From the NCBI RefSeq assembly GCF_023101685.1, contig NZ_CP082165.1, forward strand, positions 1-64,000: a DNA stretch of 64,000 bases, given 5' to 3'. Shown here one piece after another: positions 52,138 to 62,900 of this stretch. The first letter of the stretch is position 1. Every line of letters starts with the position of its first letter. The position numbers were made by a program, and so were the translations under genes. The stretch is from Bradyrhizobium sp. 186. GTDB taxonomy: Bacteria > Pseudomonadota > Alphaproteobacteria > Rhizobiales > Xanthobacteraceae. The notes below the pieces were generated by a model. It was not told the origin of the DNA. It made no database searches and saw only the letters and a list, made by a program, of their open reading frames with translations.

Positions 52138-52769
52138 TACGATGCTTCGCGGCGATCATCGTGCTGTGGGTGGTGTCGGTTCATGCCGCGCCGGCTGCCG
52201 TGCCTGACCGGTCCGGCGACGCGCTCGATGCCGGGCTGCTCGACGATGCCCGCCTCGGTGGACCGGTCCTGACATCGCCGCCGCCTTCCCTGACATCGGT
52301 CCGGGTGGCTCCTTCGCCGGCGCCGACGCCGCGGCCGCTCAGCGCGAATCCGTTGTGGGGCATCCCGCTCAAGACGCTGTCCAACGCGCGCGACCGGCCG
52401 GTGTTCTCGCCGTCGCGGCGACCTCCGCCCGCGGTCGTCGCGGAGCCGGAAGTCAGCAAGCCATCGCCGCCGCTGCCGCGCAAGACTGCGATCGAGCCGC
52501 CGCCGCTGTCGCTGGTCGGCACGATCGCGGGAGATGATGAAAGCTTTGGCATCTTTCTCGATCAATCGACCAAGGCCGCGCTTCGGCTCAAGGTCGGTGA
52601 CGATTTTCAGGGATGGAAGCTGCGAACCATCAACGGGCGCGAAGTCACGATGGAGAAAGACGACCAGGGCGCGCTGCTCACATTGCCTCGTCCCGGCAGT
52701 GAAGACAGCGGCGATGTTCGCCTCGTTCCGGTCAGCACGGAGAACAAGCCTTTGGCCGCGCGGCATTAG
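52134..52769 (+). CDS. Type II secretion GspC/GspN-like protein
   Basis: 211 residues from the ATG that overlaps the gspM stop. An N-terminal signal or anchor (FAAIIVLWVVSVHAAPAA) and a Pro-rich linker precede a small beta domain: PPPLSLVGTIAGDDESFGIF, then RLKVGDDFQGWKLRTINGRE. That domain resembles the HR region of GspC, which contacts GspD. No PDZ domain follows. In related alphaproteobacterial clusters this last gene is often named GspN. It is probably the link to the secretin. Confidence 0.75.
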   Translation: MIRCFAAIIVLWVVSVHAAPAAVPDRSGDALDAGLLDDARLGGPVLTSPPPSLTSVRVAPSPAPTPRPLSANPLWGIPLKTLSNARDRPVFSPSRRPPPAVVAEPEVSKPSPPLPRKTAIEPPPLSLVGTIAGDDESFGIFLDQSTKAALRLKVGDDFQGWKLRTINGREVTMEKDDQGALLTLPRPGSEDSGDVRLVPVSTENKPLAARH

Positions 52770-52807
52770 ACGAGATTTTGCTTCCGAACCCTAATGCCGC
52801 GGCTGGT

Positions 52808-53293
52808 TCAGCCCAGCCAGCTCTGAAGGGCCGGCGTCAGGAGAAGTCCGACGGCAAGGAAGGGGCCGAACGGCATCGAGGTCTGGCGCTTCATCTCGTG
52901 TCCTGCGAGTTGCAGGCCGCCGGCAACACCAAGCGCCGCGAGCGCCGCGATCAGCAGCAGGGTTGGAATTCCTGAAGCGCCGACCCAGATCGTCGCGGCG
53001 GCAAGAAACTTGACGTCGCCAAGTCCCAAGCCGTCGAAATGCCGTAAGGCGAAGTAAACACGCTGCAACAGCCAGAACAGGACGCCGACGAGGGCCGCGA
53101 TCGCCATTGCACTGAAGGCGGCTGTCGCGCCTTCAATGACGGCGACGTTTGCGAGACCGAGCGCCGCGATCGCAAGATTCAGCCAATTGGGAATGATGCC
53201 GTGGCGAAGATCGATCAGCGCGACGGCGCAGCAGAGCATGCAAAGCACGCCGTAAGATCCAATAAAATAAAGAGCTTCGCGATCGATCTGCAT
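52808..53293 (-). CDS. A24-family prepilin peptidase, short form
   Basis: About 161 residues (a longer frame reaches 53338). The two catalytic Asp motifs are present, in IDLRHGIIPNWLN and GLGDVKFLAAA, among six hydrophobic helices. The N-terminal methyltransferase half of classical PilD/GspO is absent, so it cleaves but may not methylate pseudopilins. It is convergent with the gsp operon and only 38 bp away. Confidence 0.88.
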   Translation of the reverse strand: MQIDREALYFIGSYGVLCMLCCAVALIDLRHGIIPNWLNLAIAALGLANVAVIEGATAAFSAMAIAALVGVLFWLLQRVYFALRHFDGLGLGDVKFLAAATIWVGASGIPTLLLIAALAALGVAGGLQLAGHEMKRQTSMPFGPFLAVGLLLTPALQSWLG

Positions 53294-53536
53294 GGTGGCG
53301 GGACAAGTGTGACGCGTGCCGACATTGTGTTGCAACAACTCGCGCGCGTTGAACAGTCAATTTTAATCGGCTAGGTGCCGCGTGATGCGTTTGCGAGATT
53401 GTGATCGCCAACGACCATAGCGAAGCAGAAAAGATGCGACAAAAAGTCCGCGCTGTCACAAATCCGCATAGGATGCCGACAATAGTTCGCTCCACTACGC
53501 GCCGCGAGCCCTTCGTGGCGGATGGGTGGGTTGACT

Positions 53537-54322
53537 ATGCACAAGATGCGAGTGGCGGCGCGCCTTGCTTTGCTGGCAGCGTCGGTGGGCGTGCGTGCCG
53601 CAAACGCCGGCGCTCTCGAGGAAGGCGCCGAGCGCTATCAGCCGTACCTGATCGAGGGTGTTGCCAGTGCACTGGCCGGTGCGCGTGCGCTGCGCGAGCG
53701 CGCTGCTGCGGCGGATTTGCCCGGTGCAAAGAAGGCCTGGCTTTCCGGCCGTGCGGGCTGGGAACGCTCGGAAGTGTTCACCGCCGGCTTCGTCCCCGAA
53801 CTCGATGCGCAGATCGACGCCTGGCCGAACGCGGATAGCGGCTTTCACGCGATCGAGGCGAAATTGTTCGGAGCAGCCAGCACTGATGTTGCCGCCGATG
53901 CAGCAAGTCTCGTCGAGCATCTGAATGATCTGCACGGCAGGCTCAAGGACATCAAGCTCACGCCCCAGGGCCTGCTGGATGGCGCGGTGCGGCTCGCCTA
54001 CGAAGTCGGGGAGAGCAAGGCCGATGGTGGCGAGTCGCGCATCAGCGGCACATCGCTTGACGATATGCGCAACAACATCGCCGGCATCGATTTCGCCTAT
54101 CACACAATTTTCTCTGCCGCGCTCAACACGGTGGACGGCAAGCTCGACGAGATGGTGACGAACCGGATCGAGCAACTCCAGGCAATCGTCGCCACGCCCG
54201 ACCTGCCGCACGTCAACATCGCCGATCTGCGCCAGACCAGCGAGGAACTGGTCGTTGCGCTGCAGAGCGCGTCGGCAAAGCTCGGACTGCAGCGGCCGAC
54301 CCTGGAGGCCCAGGCGCGATGA
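53537..54322 (+). CDS. Imelysin-like (M75/EfeO-type) periplasmic protein
   Basis: About 261 residues; a Met five codons earlier is also possible. A signal peptide (ARLALLAASVGVRAANA) precedes an all-helical imelysin fold. GWERSEVFTAGF and the HxxE-type motif GFHAIEAKLFG are diagnostic of imelysin-like iron-handling proteins. It overlaps the next gene by 4 bp. It may bind iron or another metal in the periplasm and feed the diheme enzyme. Confidence 0.83.
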   Translation: MHKMRVAARLALLAASVGVRAANAGALEEGAERYQPYLIEGVASALAGARALRERAAAADLPGAKKAWLSGRAGWERSEVFTAGFVPELDAQIDAWPNADSGFHAIEAKLFGAASTDVAADAASLVEHLNDLHGRLKDIKLTPQGLLDGAVRLAYEVGESKADGGESRISGTSLDDMRNNIAGIDFAYHTIFSAALNTVDGKLDEMVTNRIEQLQAIVATPDLPHVNIADLRQTSEELVVALQSASAKLGLQRPTLEAQAR

Positions 54323-55695
54323 CGTTGCTTCACCTGCGTCTGGCCGCGCTGCTCTCAGGGGTCATCGCACTGGCACTGCTCGGGCGTGCGGTGGCGTTTC
54401 CGGTTGACGGCGACACGACCGTGTTGCCTGTTGCAACCGAACTGAACGAGGATGCGCTCGACAAGCCGCGCGAGGTGTTCCAGTCCGAGCGGACCGGCAG
54501 CAAGTCCTACCTGGTGAACCTCGGCGATCTCGCCTTCAATTCGCCGGGGCTGCTCGGCGAAGTGGCGCGCCAGGCCGGCGTGAGCTGCGGCACCTGCCAC
54601 GTCAATGGTGCGAACAACGCCAAGTTCTTCATGCCGAAGATGTCGAGCCGGCCCGGCACGTTCGACACCACCGGCCCATTGTTCAATCCGAAGGCGAACA
54701 ATCTGACGTTCGATCCGGTGAGGATTCCGAGCCTGCGCGGCGCCCGCTATCTTGCGCCCTATGGCGCCGACGGCCGATTCGCCTCGCTGCGCGATTTCGT
54801 GCACAACGTCATCACCAACGAGTTCGGCGGAGCCGAGCCGTCGTCGGCGATGCTCGATGCGATCGTGGCCTATATTCACGACATCGACTTCTTGCCCAAT
54901 CCAAGCCTGGGTCCCGCCGGACGGCTGGCCGGCAAGATCAGTGAGTCGGAACGCCGCGGCGAGATGCTGTTTTCCAGGCCGTTCCCGCACGATCCCGCGC
55001 TGAGCTGCGCAGGGTGCCATGTTCCATCATCGGGTTTTGTCGATCACCAGCAGCACGACGTCGGTTCAGGGGGTCTGTTCAAGACGCCAACCCTGCGTAA
55101 CGCCGACTTCAACGCGCCGTACTTTCACGACGGCCGCTTTGGCGATTTCAACCAGGTTGTCGATTATTTCGATCGGATCTTCGAACTCGGCTTCTCGGCG
55201 CAGGACAAGGTTGATCTCGTGGCCTTTCTCGCGGCAGTGGGCGACGGCGTGCAGCCCTATGAGCGCGACGGTGCCGGCGCGACTCTAAAAGAGATCAACG
55301 ACTTCTCCACGGTGCTCGCGACCGCGATTCCCGCAGGTGACAAGAACATTGTTGCGCTCGCGGTCGATACGATCGGCCGTGAACTGCGCGAGTTGACCGA
55401 GCAATACCCCGATCGCAAGAACACCAGCGTATCAGGCGGCGAGCAGCAGCGCGTTCTTGCGCGCAATGGTCTCAAGGAGCTTGTGCTCACGTTACGGCGA
55501 ATCGAGATGGCTGTTGCCGCAGGACGCAACACGGATGCTGCAACCGAGTTCAGGAATTATCGCAATCTGATGGCTGCCGCAGTTCCTGCGTTGCTGGCCA
55601 GCGCCGAGCCGTGGTCACTGTTCAATCAAGAGGTGCATGACCAGCATTATGCTGCGCTTCGCCAAGTGATGCGCTCCAAGCACATTTCGCATTGA
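54319..55695 (+). CDS. Diheme cytochrome c peroxidase / MauG-like protein
   Basis: 458 residues with a signal peptide (LRLAALLSGVIALALLGRAV). There are two heme c sites, CGTCH (about residue 91) and CAGCH (about 232), as in MauG/BCCP-type proteins, with TPTLRNADFNAPYFHDGRFG after the second. A C-terminal helical extension of about 110 residues is unusual and is itself imelysin-like in make-up; its end (AEPWSLFNQEVHDQHYAALR) recurs as a broken fragment at 58.8 kb. Translational coupling to the imelysin gene suggests a joint redox/metal role. Confidence 0.87.
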   Translation: MTLLHLRLAALLSGVIALALLGRAVAFPVDGDTTVLPVATELNEDALDKPREVFQSERTGSKSYLVNLGDLAFNSPGLLGEVARQAGVSCGTCHVNGANNAKFFMPKMSSRPGTFDTTGPLFNPKANNLTFDPVRIPSLRGARYLAPYGADGRFASLRDFVHNVITNEFGGAEPSSAMLDAIVAYIHDIDFLPNPSLGPAGRLAGKISESERRGEMLFSRPFPHDPALSCAGCHVPSSGFVDHQQHDVGSGGLFKTPTLRNADFNAPYFHDGRFGDFNQVVDYFDRIFELGFSAQDKVDLVAFLAAVGDGVQPYERDGAGATLKEINDFSTVLATAIPAGDKNIVALAVDTIGRELRELTEQYPDRKNTSVSGGEQQRVLARNGLKELVLTLRRIEMAVAAGRNTDAATEFRNYRNLMAAAVPALLASAEPWSLFNQEVHDQHYAALRQVMRSKHISH

Positions 55696-55929
55696 ACGAG
55701 CCGCATTGAAGTGCATTTGCGATCTTCGCCGCCGCGGATCGCTGAATCAATTTGCTATTGTTAGGTGAATATTTGAATCGCGGAGTTGCAGCTCGCCGTT
55801 GCAGAGGTCTCCACAGAAATCTTTGGACGTTTCGAAATTTCTTTCGTGCTTTCACGGTGGCGAAAAACATGCGTCATATTGCCGCATTAAGCAGGGTGCG
55901 TTGCTAACCGCAAACACCTGAGGTCGACA

Positions 55930-57993
55930 ATGAGTTTGAATTACAAAAAGCACTGGCGAACCAGCACCGCGCTCTGCATCGCGTCAACAGTGCTCGTCGC
56001 AACAGCCGCATATGCCGCTCACTATCCGGGCGGCCGCAGTGATTGGGACAAGCGTCCGCATCACAATCACCAGGCGCACGAAGATGGCGATCGTGCGAAG
56101 CATGAGAACCCTGGAAATCATGGTGATGGCGATCACGGCGACAAGGGGAAGACCGCTTCGCCGATCAAGCACGTCATCATCCTGATCGGCGAGAACCGCG
56201 GCCTCGATCACACCTTCGGTGTGTACAAGCCGAAGGGCAAGAGCCAGACCATCTCCAACCTGTTGTCGAAGGGCATCGTCAACGAGGACGGAACGCCGGG
56301 ACCGAACTTTGCGCAAGCGCAGCAGTACTCGGTCGCCGGCCAGACGTCCTTCTATATCGGCGCGCCGACGATCTCGAAATCGCCCTACAACGCGACCAAC
56401 CAGATGCCGCAGCCGAACACCAACGGTACGCCGACCGCGCAGAGCGACACTTTGCCCCCGTTCAAGACGATCGCCGAAGCCAGCGTTGAGAAGGACACGG
56501 ATCCGAGCGAACTCGACATCCTCACGACCGGCTTCAGCGGCCTGCCGACCGGTGTGCTGGATACCCGCGTTCCTGGTGCCGGCGGTCTGAACGGACCGTT
56601 TCCGCTGCAGGGCGAGCAGATCAGCGACGACGACTACACTGGCGATTCGACCCATCGCTTCTATCAGGACTGGCAGCAGGAAGACTGCAGCGCCGCCAGC
56701 GCCACCAAGAAGAACAATTCGGGCTGCCTGAACGACCTGTTCCCGTTCGTGATGGCGACCTATTCGGCGTCCAACAAGAGCATGGCCAATTCGATGGGCT
56801 TCTACAACGCCCAGCAGGGTCAGGCCCCGATTCTGAAGATGCTCGCCGACCGCTTCACCCTGAGCGACAACTTCCACCAGTCGTTCCACGGCGGCACCGG
56901 TGCGAACCACTTCATGCTCGGTACCGGCGACGCGGCGTTCTGGAGCGACGGCAAGGGCAACCCGGTGACGCCGCCGGCCAACCTGATCGCCAACCCGAAC
57001 CCGGCCGCGGGTTCGGTCAACCGCTACACCGTCGATGGCAATTGGAGCAACTGCTCGGACGTGTTCCAGCCCGGCGTGAAGCCGATCGTGACCTACCTCA
57101 ACAATCTGCCGTACGCGGCGGAGCCGAACTGCAAGCCCAACCACTACTACATGCTCAACAACGTCAATCCGGGCTATCTGCCGAACGGCGCGCTGTCGGG
57201 TGGCAACAACGTCCCGCCGTCGTCGGTTCGCACGATCGGCGATGCGCTCATGGAGAAGAACATCTCCTGGGCGTTCTATGGCGGTGCGTTCAACGACGCC
57301 GTGGCGCTTTCCAACGCTGCGGTTGCAGCCAATCCGTCGAACCCGAACCTCAGCGCCGCCGCGGTCGCCGATCCGGCGCACGCGCTCGGTGTTGCCTACT
57401 GCCAGATCTGCAATCCGTTCCAGTATGCGACCTCGATCATGGCCAATCCGGCCGTGCGTCAGGCTCACATGAAGGACACTGCCGACCTGATCACGGCGAT
57501 CCAGAACAACACGCTGCCTGCGGTGTCGTTCGGCAAGCCGGACGGTCTGCTCGACGGTCACCCGCAGAGCTCGAAAGTTGATCTGTTCGAGGCCTATACC
57601 CTGAATGTGCTCAACGCGCTGGACAACAATCCTGAGCTGAAGGCTGAAACCGCTGTCTTCATCACTTGGGACGAGGCCGGCGGCTACTGGGACTCCGGCT
57701 ACCAGCAGTCCATCGACTTCTTTGGCGACGGACCGCGCATTCCGACCCTGATCCTTTCGCCTTATTCGACGGGCGGCAAGATCAACCACAACTACGCCGA
57801 CCACGTTTCGCTGCTGAAGTTCATCGAGCGCAACTGGGCTCTTCAGCCGCTCACGAACCGCAGCCGCGACAACCTGCCGAACCCGACCTACTCGAAGAAC
57901 AACGAGTACGCCCCAACCAACAGCCCGGCACTTTCTGACCTGTTCGACGCGTTCGACTTCAGCAAGCCGGTCACGTTGTCCTACACCGAGTGA
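55930..57993 (+). CDS. Exported phosphoesterase (acid phosphatase/phospholipase C family)
   Basis: 687 residues. The signal peptide ends VATAAYAAHYPGG and a His/Asp/Lys-rich spacer follows. The phosphoesterase domain starts at IKHVIILIGENRGLDHTFG, carrying the metal/nucleophile region; later motifs are LSDNFHQSFHGGTGANHFML and VFITWDEAGGYWD, followed by ILSPYSTGG. Family members split phosphate esters or phospholipids outside the cell and in several species leave by the type II pathway. It is a plausible substrate of the T2SS next door, although this is inference. Confidence 0.9.
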   Translation: MSLNYKKHWRTSTALCIASTVLVATAAYAAHYPGGRSDWDKRPHHNHQAHEDGDRAKHENPGNHGDGDHGDKGKTASPIKHVIILIGENRGLDHTFGVYKPKGKSQTISNLLSKGIVNEDGTPGPNFAQAQQYSVAGQTSFYIGAPTISKSPYNATNQMPQPNTNGTPTAQSDTLPPFKTIAEASVEKDTDPSELDILTTGFSGLPTGVLDTRVPGAGGLNGPFPLQGEQISDDDYTGDSTHRFYQDWQQEDCSAASATKKNNSGCLNDLFPFVMATYSASNKSMANSMGFYNAQQGQAPILKMLADRFTLSDNFHQSFHGGTGANHFMLGTGDAAFWSDGKGNPVTPPANLIANPNPAAGSVNRYTVDGNWSNCSDVFQPGVKPIVTYLNNLPYAAEPNCKPNHYYMLNNVNPGYLPNGALSGGNNVPPSSVRTIGDALMEKNISWAFYGGAFNDAVALSNAAVAANPSNPNLSAAAVADPAHALGVAYCQICNPFQYATSIMANPAVRQAHMKDTADLITAIQNNTLPAVSFGKPDGLLDGHPQSSKVDLFEAYTLNVLNALDNNPELKAETAVFITWDEAGGYWDSGYQQSIDFFGDGPRIPTLILSPYSTGGKINHNYADHVSLLKFIERNWALQPLTNRSRDNLPNPTYSKNNEYAPTNSPALSDLFDAFDFSKPVTLSYTE

Positions 57994-58114
57994 TCGAGCT
58001 CTCGTCCAGGACGAGGTCTTGAGTCCATCCAAAGCCGGCGCCGATGAAACCAATGGTTCGGTCGGCGCCGTCAATGTTTTGCCTGCCCACTATCTGATCG
58101 AACAGGGAAATGCG

Positions 58115-58801
58115 ATGAAGCGCAACGAGAAGACGGGTTCGGGAAGCAGGAGCGCCGCAGCCTTCCTGCTTGCCGTTGCCGTTCTGGCTCATGCTCCGAT
58201 GTCGGCCATGGCGCAGCAGTTTTCCGCCGACCTGGTTGCGAGGAAAGACGACACGGCAAACGCCATCGGAACCTTGCGGGTCTCGGACGGAAAAGCACGG
58301 ATCGAGACGACCGCGTTGCCTGATGGCTTCTTCCTGATCGATACGGCCAAGCCCTCCGCCTATTTCGTCCGCCCGCGCGCACGCGTCTTCATGGACGCGA
58401 GACAATCAAGCCCGCTAACCCGGATGTTCGTCCCGGTCGATCCAGACGATCCCTGCCGGCAATGGCAGGCGATCGCGCAGTTGGCCGCGCAGGTCGATCT
58501 CGCGACGTGGCGCTGTCAGCGATATGGAGAGGAAACAATCGCAGGGCGCAACACCGATGTGTATCGAATCACGGCGTCGTCCGGTTTCGGCTTTGCCGGG
58601 TGGATCGACCGAGAGCGGAAATTCCCGGTACAAATCAAGACCTCGGATGGGACGGTGATCGCTGTCGATCACATCCGCGACGAGGCCCAGCCGGCGCAAG
58701 CCTTCGAAGTTCCCGCGAACCTGCGCAAATTTGACCCGCAAGCACTGATCCGCAGGATTCAGCAGAGCGACGTGTGGGTTGCGCCGCCGGCCTCGGAGTA
58801 G
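58115..58801 (+). CDS. Exported beta-rich protein of unknown function
   Basis: 228 residues from the ATG with AGGGA upstream. The signal peptide (AFLLAVAVLAHAPMSAMA) is cleaved before QQFSADLVARKD. The mature part reads like a LolA/LppX-type half-barrel (FSADLVARKDDTANAIGTLR, GKARIETTALPDGFFLID and later VYRITASSGFGFAGWIDRER). It follows the phosphoesterase by 121 bp and may be co-expressed. No catalytic motif. Confidence 0.75.
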   Translation: MKRNEKTGSGSRSAAAFLLAVAVLAHAPMSAMAQQFSADLVARKDDTANAIGTLRVSDGKARIETTALPDGFFLIDTAKPSAYFVRPRARVFMDARQSSPLTRMFVPVDPDDPCRQWQAIAQLAAQVDLATWRCQRYGEETIAGRNTDVYRITASSGFGFAGWIDRERKFPVQIKTSDGTVIAVDHIRDEAQPAQAFEVPANLRKFDPQALIRRIQQSDVWVAPPASE

Positions 58802-58828
58802 GCCGGTGGGAGTTCGCGCCTTTGCGTT

Positions 58829-59077
58829 ACTGCGGTTGCCGGCTTGTGATCGGCAAGATCCGACCGAGCGCAGCACAGTGCGATTGGTGCACGTTGCTGT
58901 TGAACAGCGACCAGGGTTCGGCCTTTTTCGCGGGGACGGGAACGTCGAAGTGCACCAGCAGGCAAAGCTGCGATATTCCGCCATCGCCTCGTCGATCCGT
59001 CCCGCTGAGACATCGAGATCGGTGCGGCGCAGGGTGAAGACGAGGCCCCGCAACACCACTTCGATTCTAATGTTCAT
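58829..59077 (-). pseudogene. Broken antisense copy of the diheme cytochrome C-terminus
   Basis: Frame 1 reads EVVLRGLVFTLRRTDLDVSA, matching LKELVLTLRRIEMAVAAGRN of the cytochrome. After a shift near 58965, frame 2 gives VPAKKAEPWSLFNSNVHQSH, matching SAEPWSLFNQEVHDQHYAAL. About 75 residues survive. It is a diverged paralogue, not a fresh duplication. Confidence 0.65.
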
Positions 59078-59125
59078 TGCGGTTCCGGCTTGCGTCGCTG
59101 CCCAGGCTGGTTTTTGTTTCCCGAT

Positions 59126-59260
59126 CAGAAGACCGAGAAAGATGCTGGGATGGAAAACGCCGGCGGAGGCGCTTGACGAGTGGTTACCATGAGTGAACAC
59201 AATCGATGTTGCGACAACCGTTGAATCCGCCCAGTACGCCGGCGAATGGAGTGGGGTGGA
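59126..59260 (+). mobile_element. IS30-family transposase 3' scrap and end
   Basis: The codons for RRPRKMLGWKTPAEALDEWL stop at 59192; this is the conserved C-terminus of IS30 transposases (R-PRK-LG--TPAE-L). The following bases up to about 59260 look like the usual IS30 end. The rest of the element is absent. Confidence 0.7.
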
Positions 59261-59930
59261 CGAGGAATTTGCGCTGAGCGTCGGTCGGCGATCGGCATCA
59301 GTGCATTTTGTCGCGAGCGTTGGGTCGGTTCTCCTGATCCTCGGTGCGACTTCGGGCTTCTCGGGACGATGTCGCTGCCGGGACAGCTTCCGGTAATCGC
59401 GACGGGCGCCGTTATTTAACCGATCATGCGGGACGGCCGACATGGCGCCATGTCTCGATTAGGTTGGAGGCTGACCACCGATTGACCACCGAAACACCAT
59501 GAACAAGCGGCGATAAAGGTCATCAATCACCAGCGAAGTTGACTGTTTTTATTGAGCTTTTCGGCTGCTACTTACGTTCGAGACGCAAGGGTCGCAGGTT
59601 GGCAGCCTGATCCGATGCGGCTCTCAACGGCCGAGAGGCTGTTGCGCCGCCCCGCTTTTTGAAACGTACTAAATGGTGTCAAACCGCACCTTTAACTCGT
59701 GGTTTGCCGGTAAGTCGTTGAAATCGCCGCGAATAGGACGCCCTCCGAGCGCACCAAAGGCAATAAGTGGTTGACGCGAAAAATATTTTCGCGATTCCTT
59801 TACCCTCCACATTCTTACCCACAGCGGACCTTAGTGCTTTGTTCCGCAGAGTGCTCGTTGCTCGAGTTCGTGCGATTTCGCAGAAATCGGCGGGCGCGCG
59901 TGTTCTTTGGACGTGCTGATGGACGCAATC

Positions 59931-62900
59931 TCAGGTCGCAGTATCTGCGTTCGCCGGCAGGCTGAACTGAAACGTGGCACCGTGGGGTAGGTTTGCCGTG
60001 GCCAACAGCCGGCCATCGTGGGCGGCCATGATCGAACGGCATATCGAGAGTCCCATACCCAGGCCGCCGGATTTGGTGGTGAAGAAGGCGTTGAACAGCC
60101 GGTCCACATTCTCGGCGGAAATCCCGACGCCGCAATCCGTCACACTTACGAGCACTTGGCGTGTCACGTCCAGGCCTGATCGGATCACCAGTTCGCGCGG
60201 CCGATCCGTGATCGATTCCATGGCTTCAATGCCATTCATCATCAAGTTAATAACCACCTGCTGCAGTTGGACCCGATCAGCCACGATCATTGGTAGAGAA
60301 GGTGCCAACTCCAGTCGCAACGACACCTGGTGGCTGATTAGCTCATGCTGCACCAGTGTGATCACCTCCCTAACGATGTCATTAACGTTGAGCGCAACCT
60401 TCTCGATGTCGGTCTTCTTCGCCAGCGCCCGGACGCGCCGGATCACCTCACTCGCGCGATTGGCGTCGTCTATGATCCATTCCACCGAGCGGCGCGCTGC
60501 GTCCAGATCGGGAGTTCCGCGATCGAGCCAGCGCAGGCAGGCCTCGGCGTTGGCGACGACGGCGGCGAGCGGCTGGTTCACTTCATGGGCGATCGAGGCG
60601 GTTAGCTCGCCCAGCATCGTCACGCGCATGACATGTGCCAGGCTCGTTAGCGTGTCACGCAACGACTCCTCGGCGTGCTTGAGCTCCGTCAGATCGAGCA
60701 CGAATGCGACGCCCTGGTCCTGTCGGTCGCCGAACGTCGTCGAGCCGACCAGGACCGGTACGCGGCTGCGGTCTTTGCGAAAGTACTCTTTCTCACGCGG
60801 TTGGGCGGTTCCAACCAGCTTCAGCTCTGCCAAGGCCCGGCCGTCGGCGCCGCGCCATTCGGCCGGCGTCAGCTCCGTCCATCGGAGCCGACCCGAGACG
60901 AGATCTTCCCGGGCATATCCGACCATGTCGAGAAAGGCGTCGTTGGCATCGATGATCTGGCCCTGAAAATCCCAGATCAAGACCCCGATGATGTTCGAGT
61001 CGACCAGGCGGCGGATCCTGGCCTCCCGTTCCTGGAGATCGTTGTACAGACGGGCGTTCTCCAGCGAGATCGCCGCTTGCGACGCCAGCAGTTCCAGTAC
61101 CGATATCCGGGTAGGCGTGAACACATGCGAAGCCAGGTTGTTCTCGAAATAGAGTACCCCGATCAGCTTGGACTGTTTCACGAGGGGCAGGCAAAGGACC
61201 GACCGAGCACGCTTTTGACAGAGGTACTCATCTGCCGAGAACGGATTCTGCGCCAAGGCGTCGTCAAGGATCACGCTTTCCCGCGTCCGGATCACGGTGT
61301 GGAGCACGGATTCGGGAAGCTCGGCCGGTGACTCGGCCGTCTGGCACAGCGTGACCTCAATTTGGCCGCGGCCGGTCGTCGCTTCCGCCGCGACCCGCGG
61401 CTGATCGCCCGGGAACAGGATGAGCAGGCCACGCCCGGCGCCGGCATGTTCGACCGCGATCCGCAGTAGGGTCTTAATGAGCTCGCCGAGGACGATCTCG
61501 CCGGACACCGCCTGCGAAGCCTTGACCACTGTCCCGACGTCCAACCGCCCGACCGGTGCTCCAATCGTAGTGGTCGGAGATGCAGAGACCGGTGCGTCGC
61601 GCAGATGCGGATGAAGCCGTTCGAGTTGCCACACCTTGCCATCGGCTCCCCAACGCAGATAGCCGTAGCGGGCGTCCCGCAAATACAAGCGGGAAATTTT
61701 CTCGAAGCCACGCGCCGCATAGAAGCGGGAAGCCAGTTCATTGGCGAGCGCCTCATTGTGAATAAAGCCGTTTGCGCGGGCCGAGCGTATGGCTTGTTCG
61801 TAGAGGCGCTCAGCATCGAGCTCCCGGCCTTCGATCCGAGCAATCTCGGCGCCGACCAGCGCGGCGCGGGTTTCGAAATTCTCCGGGCAATTCTCCGCCC
61901 ATATTTCGAGCTGCCTGTGGTGGGCGGCCAGAGCCTCGACATCCTGTCGGTGCCGACCAGGGGACGCGGAATCGTGGGACGCCGCTTGGCAAAGCGCACC
62001 ATAGAAGTGGTACTCCGCCGTTTCAAAATGTGATGGTGAAGTCCAAAGCAGCCGCTGCGCCTTTAACGAGGCATCGAGGGCGGAAGCATAGTCCTCGGCA
62101 AAGAAGCGAGCTTGCAGCTTACGGATCCAGTACCAGCACTCAGGTGCCGCCAAACTTGTGTCGCCCGCCAAGCGTCGTTCGAACTGGAGCTCATCGAATT
62201 CCTCGTCGTTGAAGGAGCCGAATTCCGGCGTCAAGCCACGAAGGGTCCGGATAAGGCCGAGCTGCGAGGTGATGACATCGATCACGAGACCGAACCGAGC
62301 CTTCCGCGCAAAGTCGAGCCCATTCTCGGCTTCACGTTGCACCTCAACGAGCGGATCTCCCGCTGCGAGAAGGTTTCTGTTCAGGCCCTGGCAGCTGTAG
62401 GCCGCAAACGTGAGGTCGCCGGTCTTGTTCGCGGCCTCGAAAGCGCGGCGCAGCAAATCACGGCCAGCCCGGACATGTTTCGTCCATGGCACGACAAGAT
62501 TTCCGAAGACCATACCGGTCCTGGCCTGAAAGCGCTTCAATCCGCGTTTTTCGATCAGTTCGTAGCCGAGCCGACCGAATCTGAATCCGGCCTTGTAGTT
62601 GCCGAAGTGCGGTCCTGCTATGACGCCAAGCCATACATAGGCGAAACATGAGCCATCGCTGTTGCCGCGTTCGAGGCTGAGATTAACCATCCGACAAATG
62701 GCCAACGAGAGAAAGTTCGCATCCGTAAACAATGCCGGTGGCACGACCCTCGTGAGAAGATCCAGAGTTGCAAGGGATTCCGGGTCGCTCATCAAGGGCA
62801 GATCGATGAGCTCCTCGATTTCGCGGGTCCCAAGCTGTGACCAAATCCGCTCGTATTCTCGTCGCACTTCCTCGTCTGTCGGATGCGGCGACCATTCGAC

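Larger units (their letters stand above)
58802..59930. other. 1.1-kb stretch of degraded DNA
   Basis: Holds the broken cytochrome tail and IS30 scraps (separate entries). From about 59260 to 59930 I see no gene, only short overlapping frames. Confidence 0.5.

Noticed and set aside
55984..58074. A 696-residue open frame antisense to the phosphoesterase
   Set aside because: It is Arg/Val-rich without domains and mirrors a well-supported gene; high GC produces such shadows.
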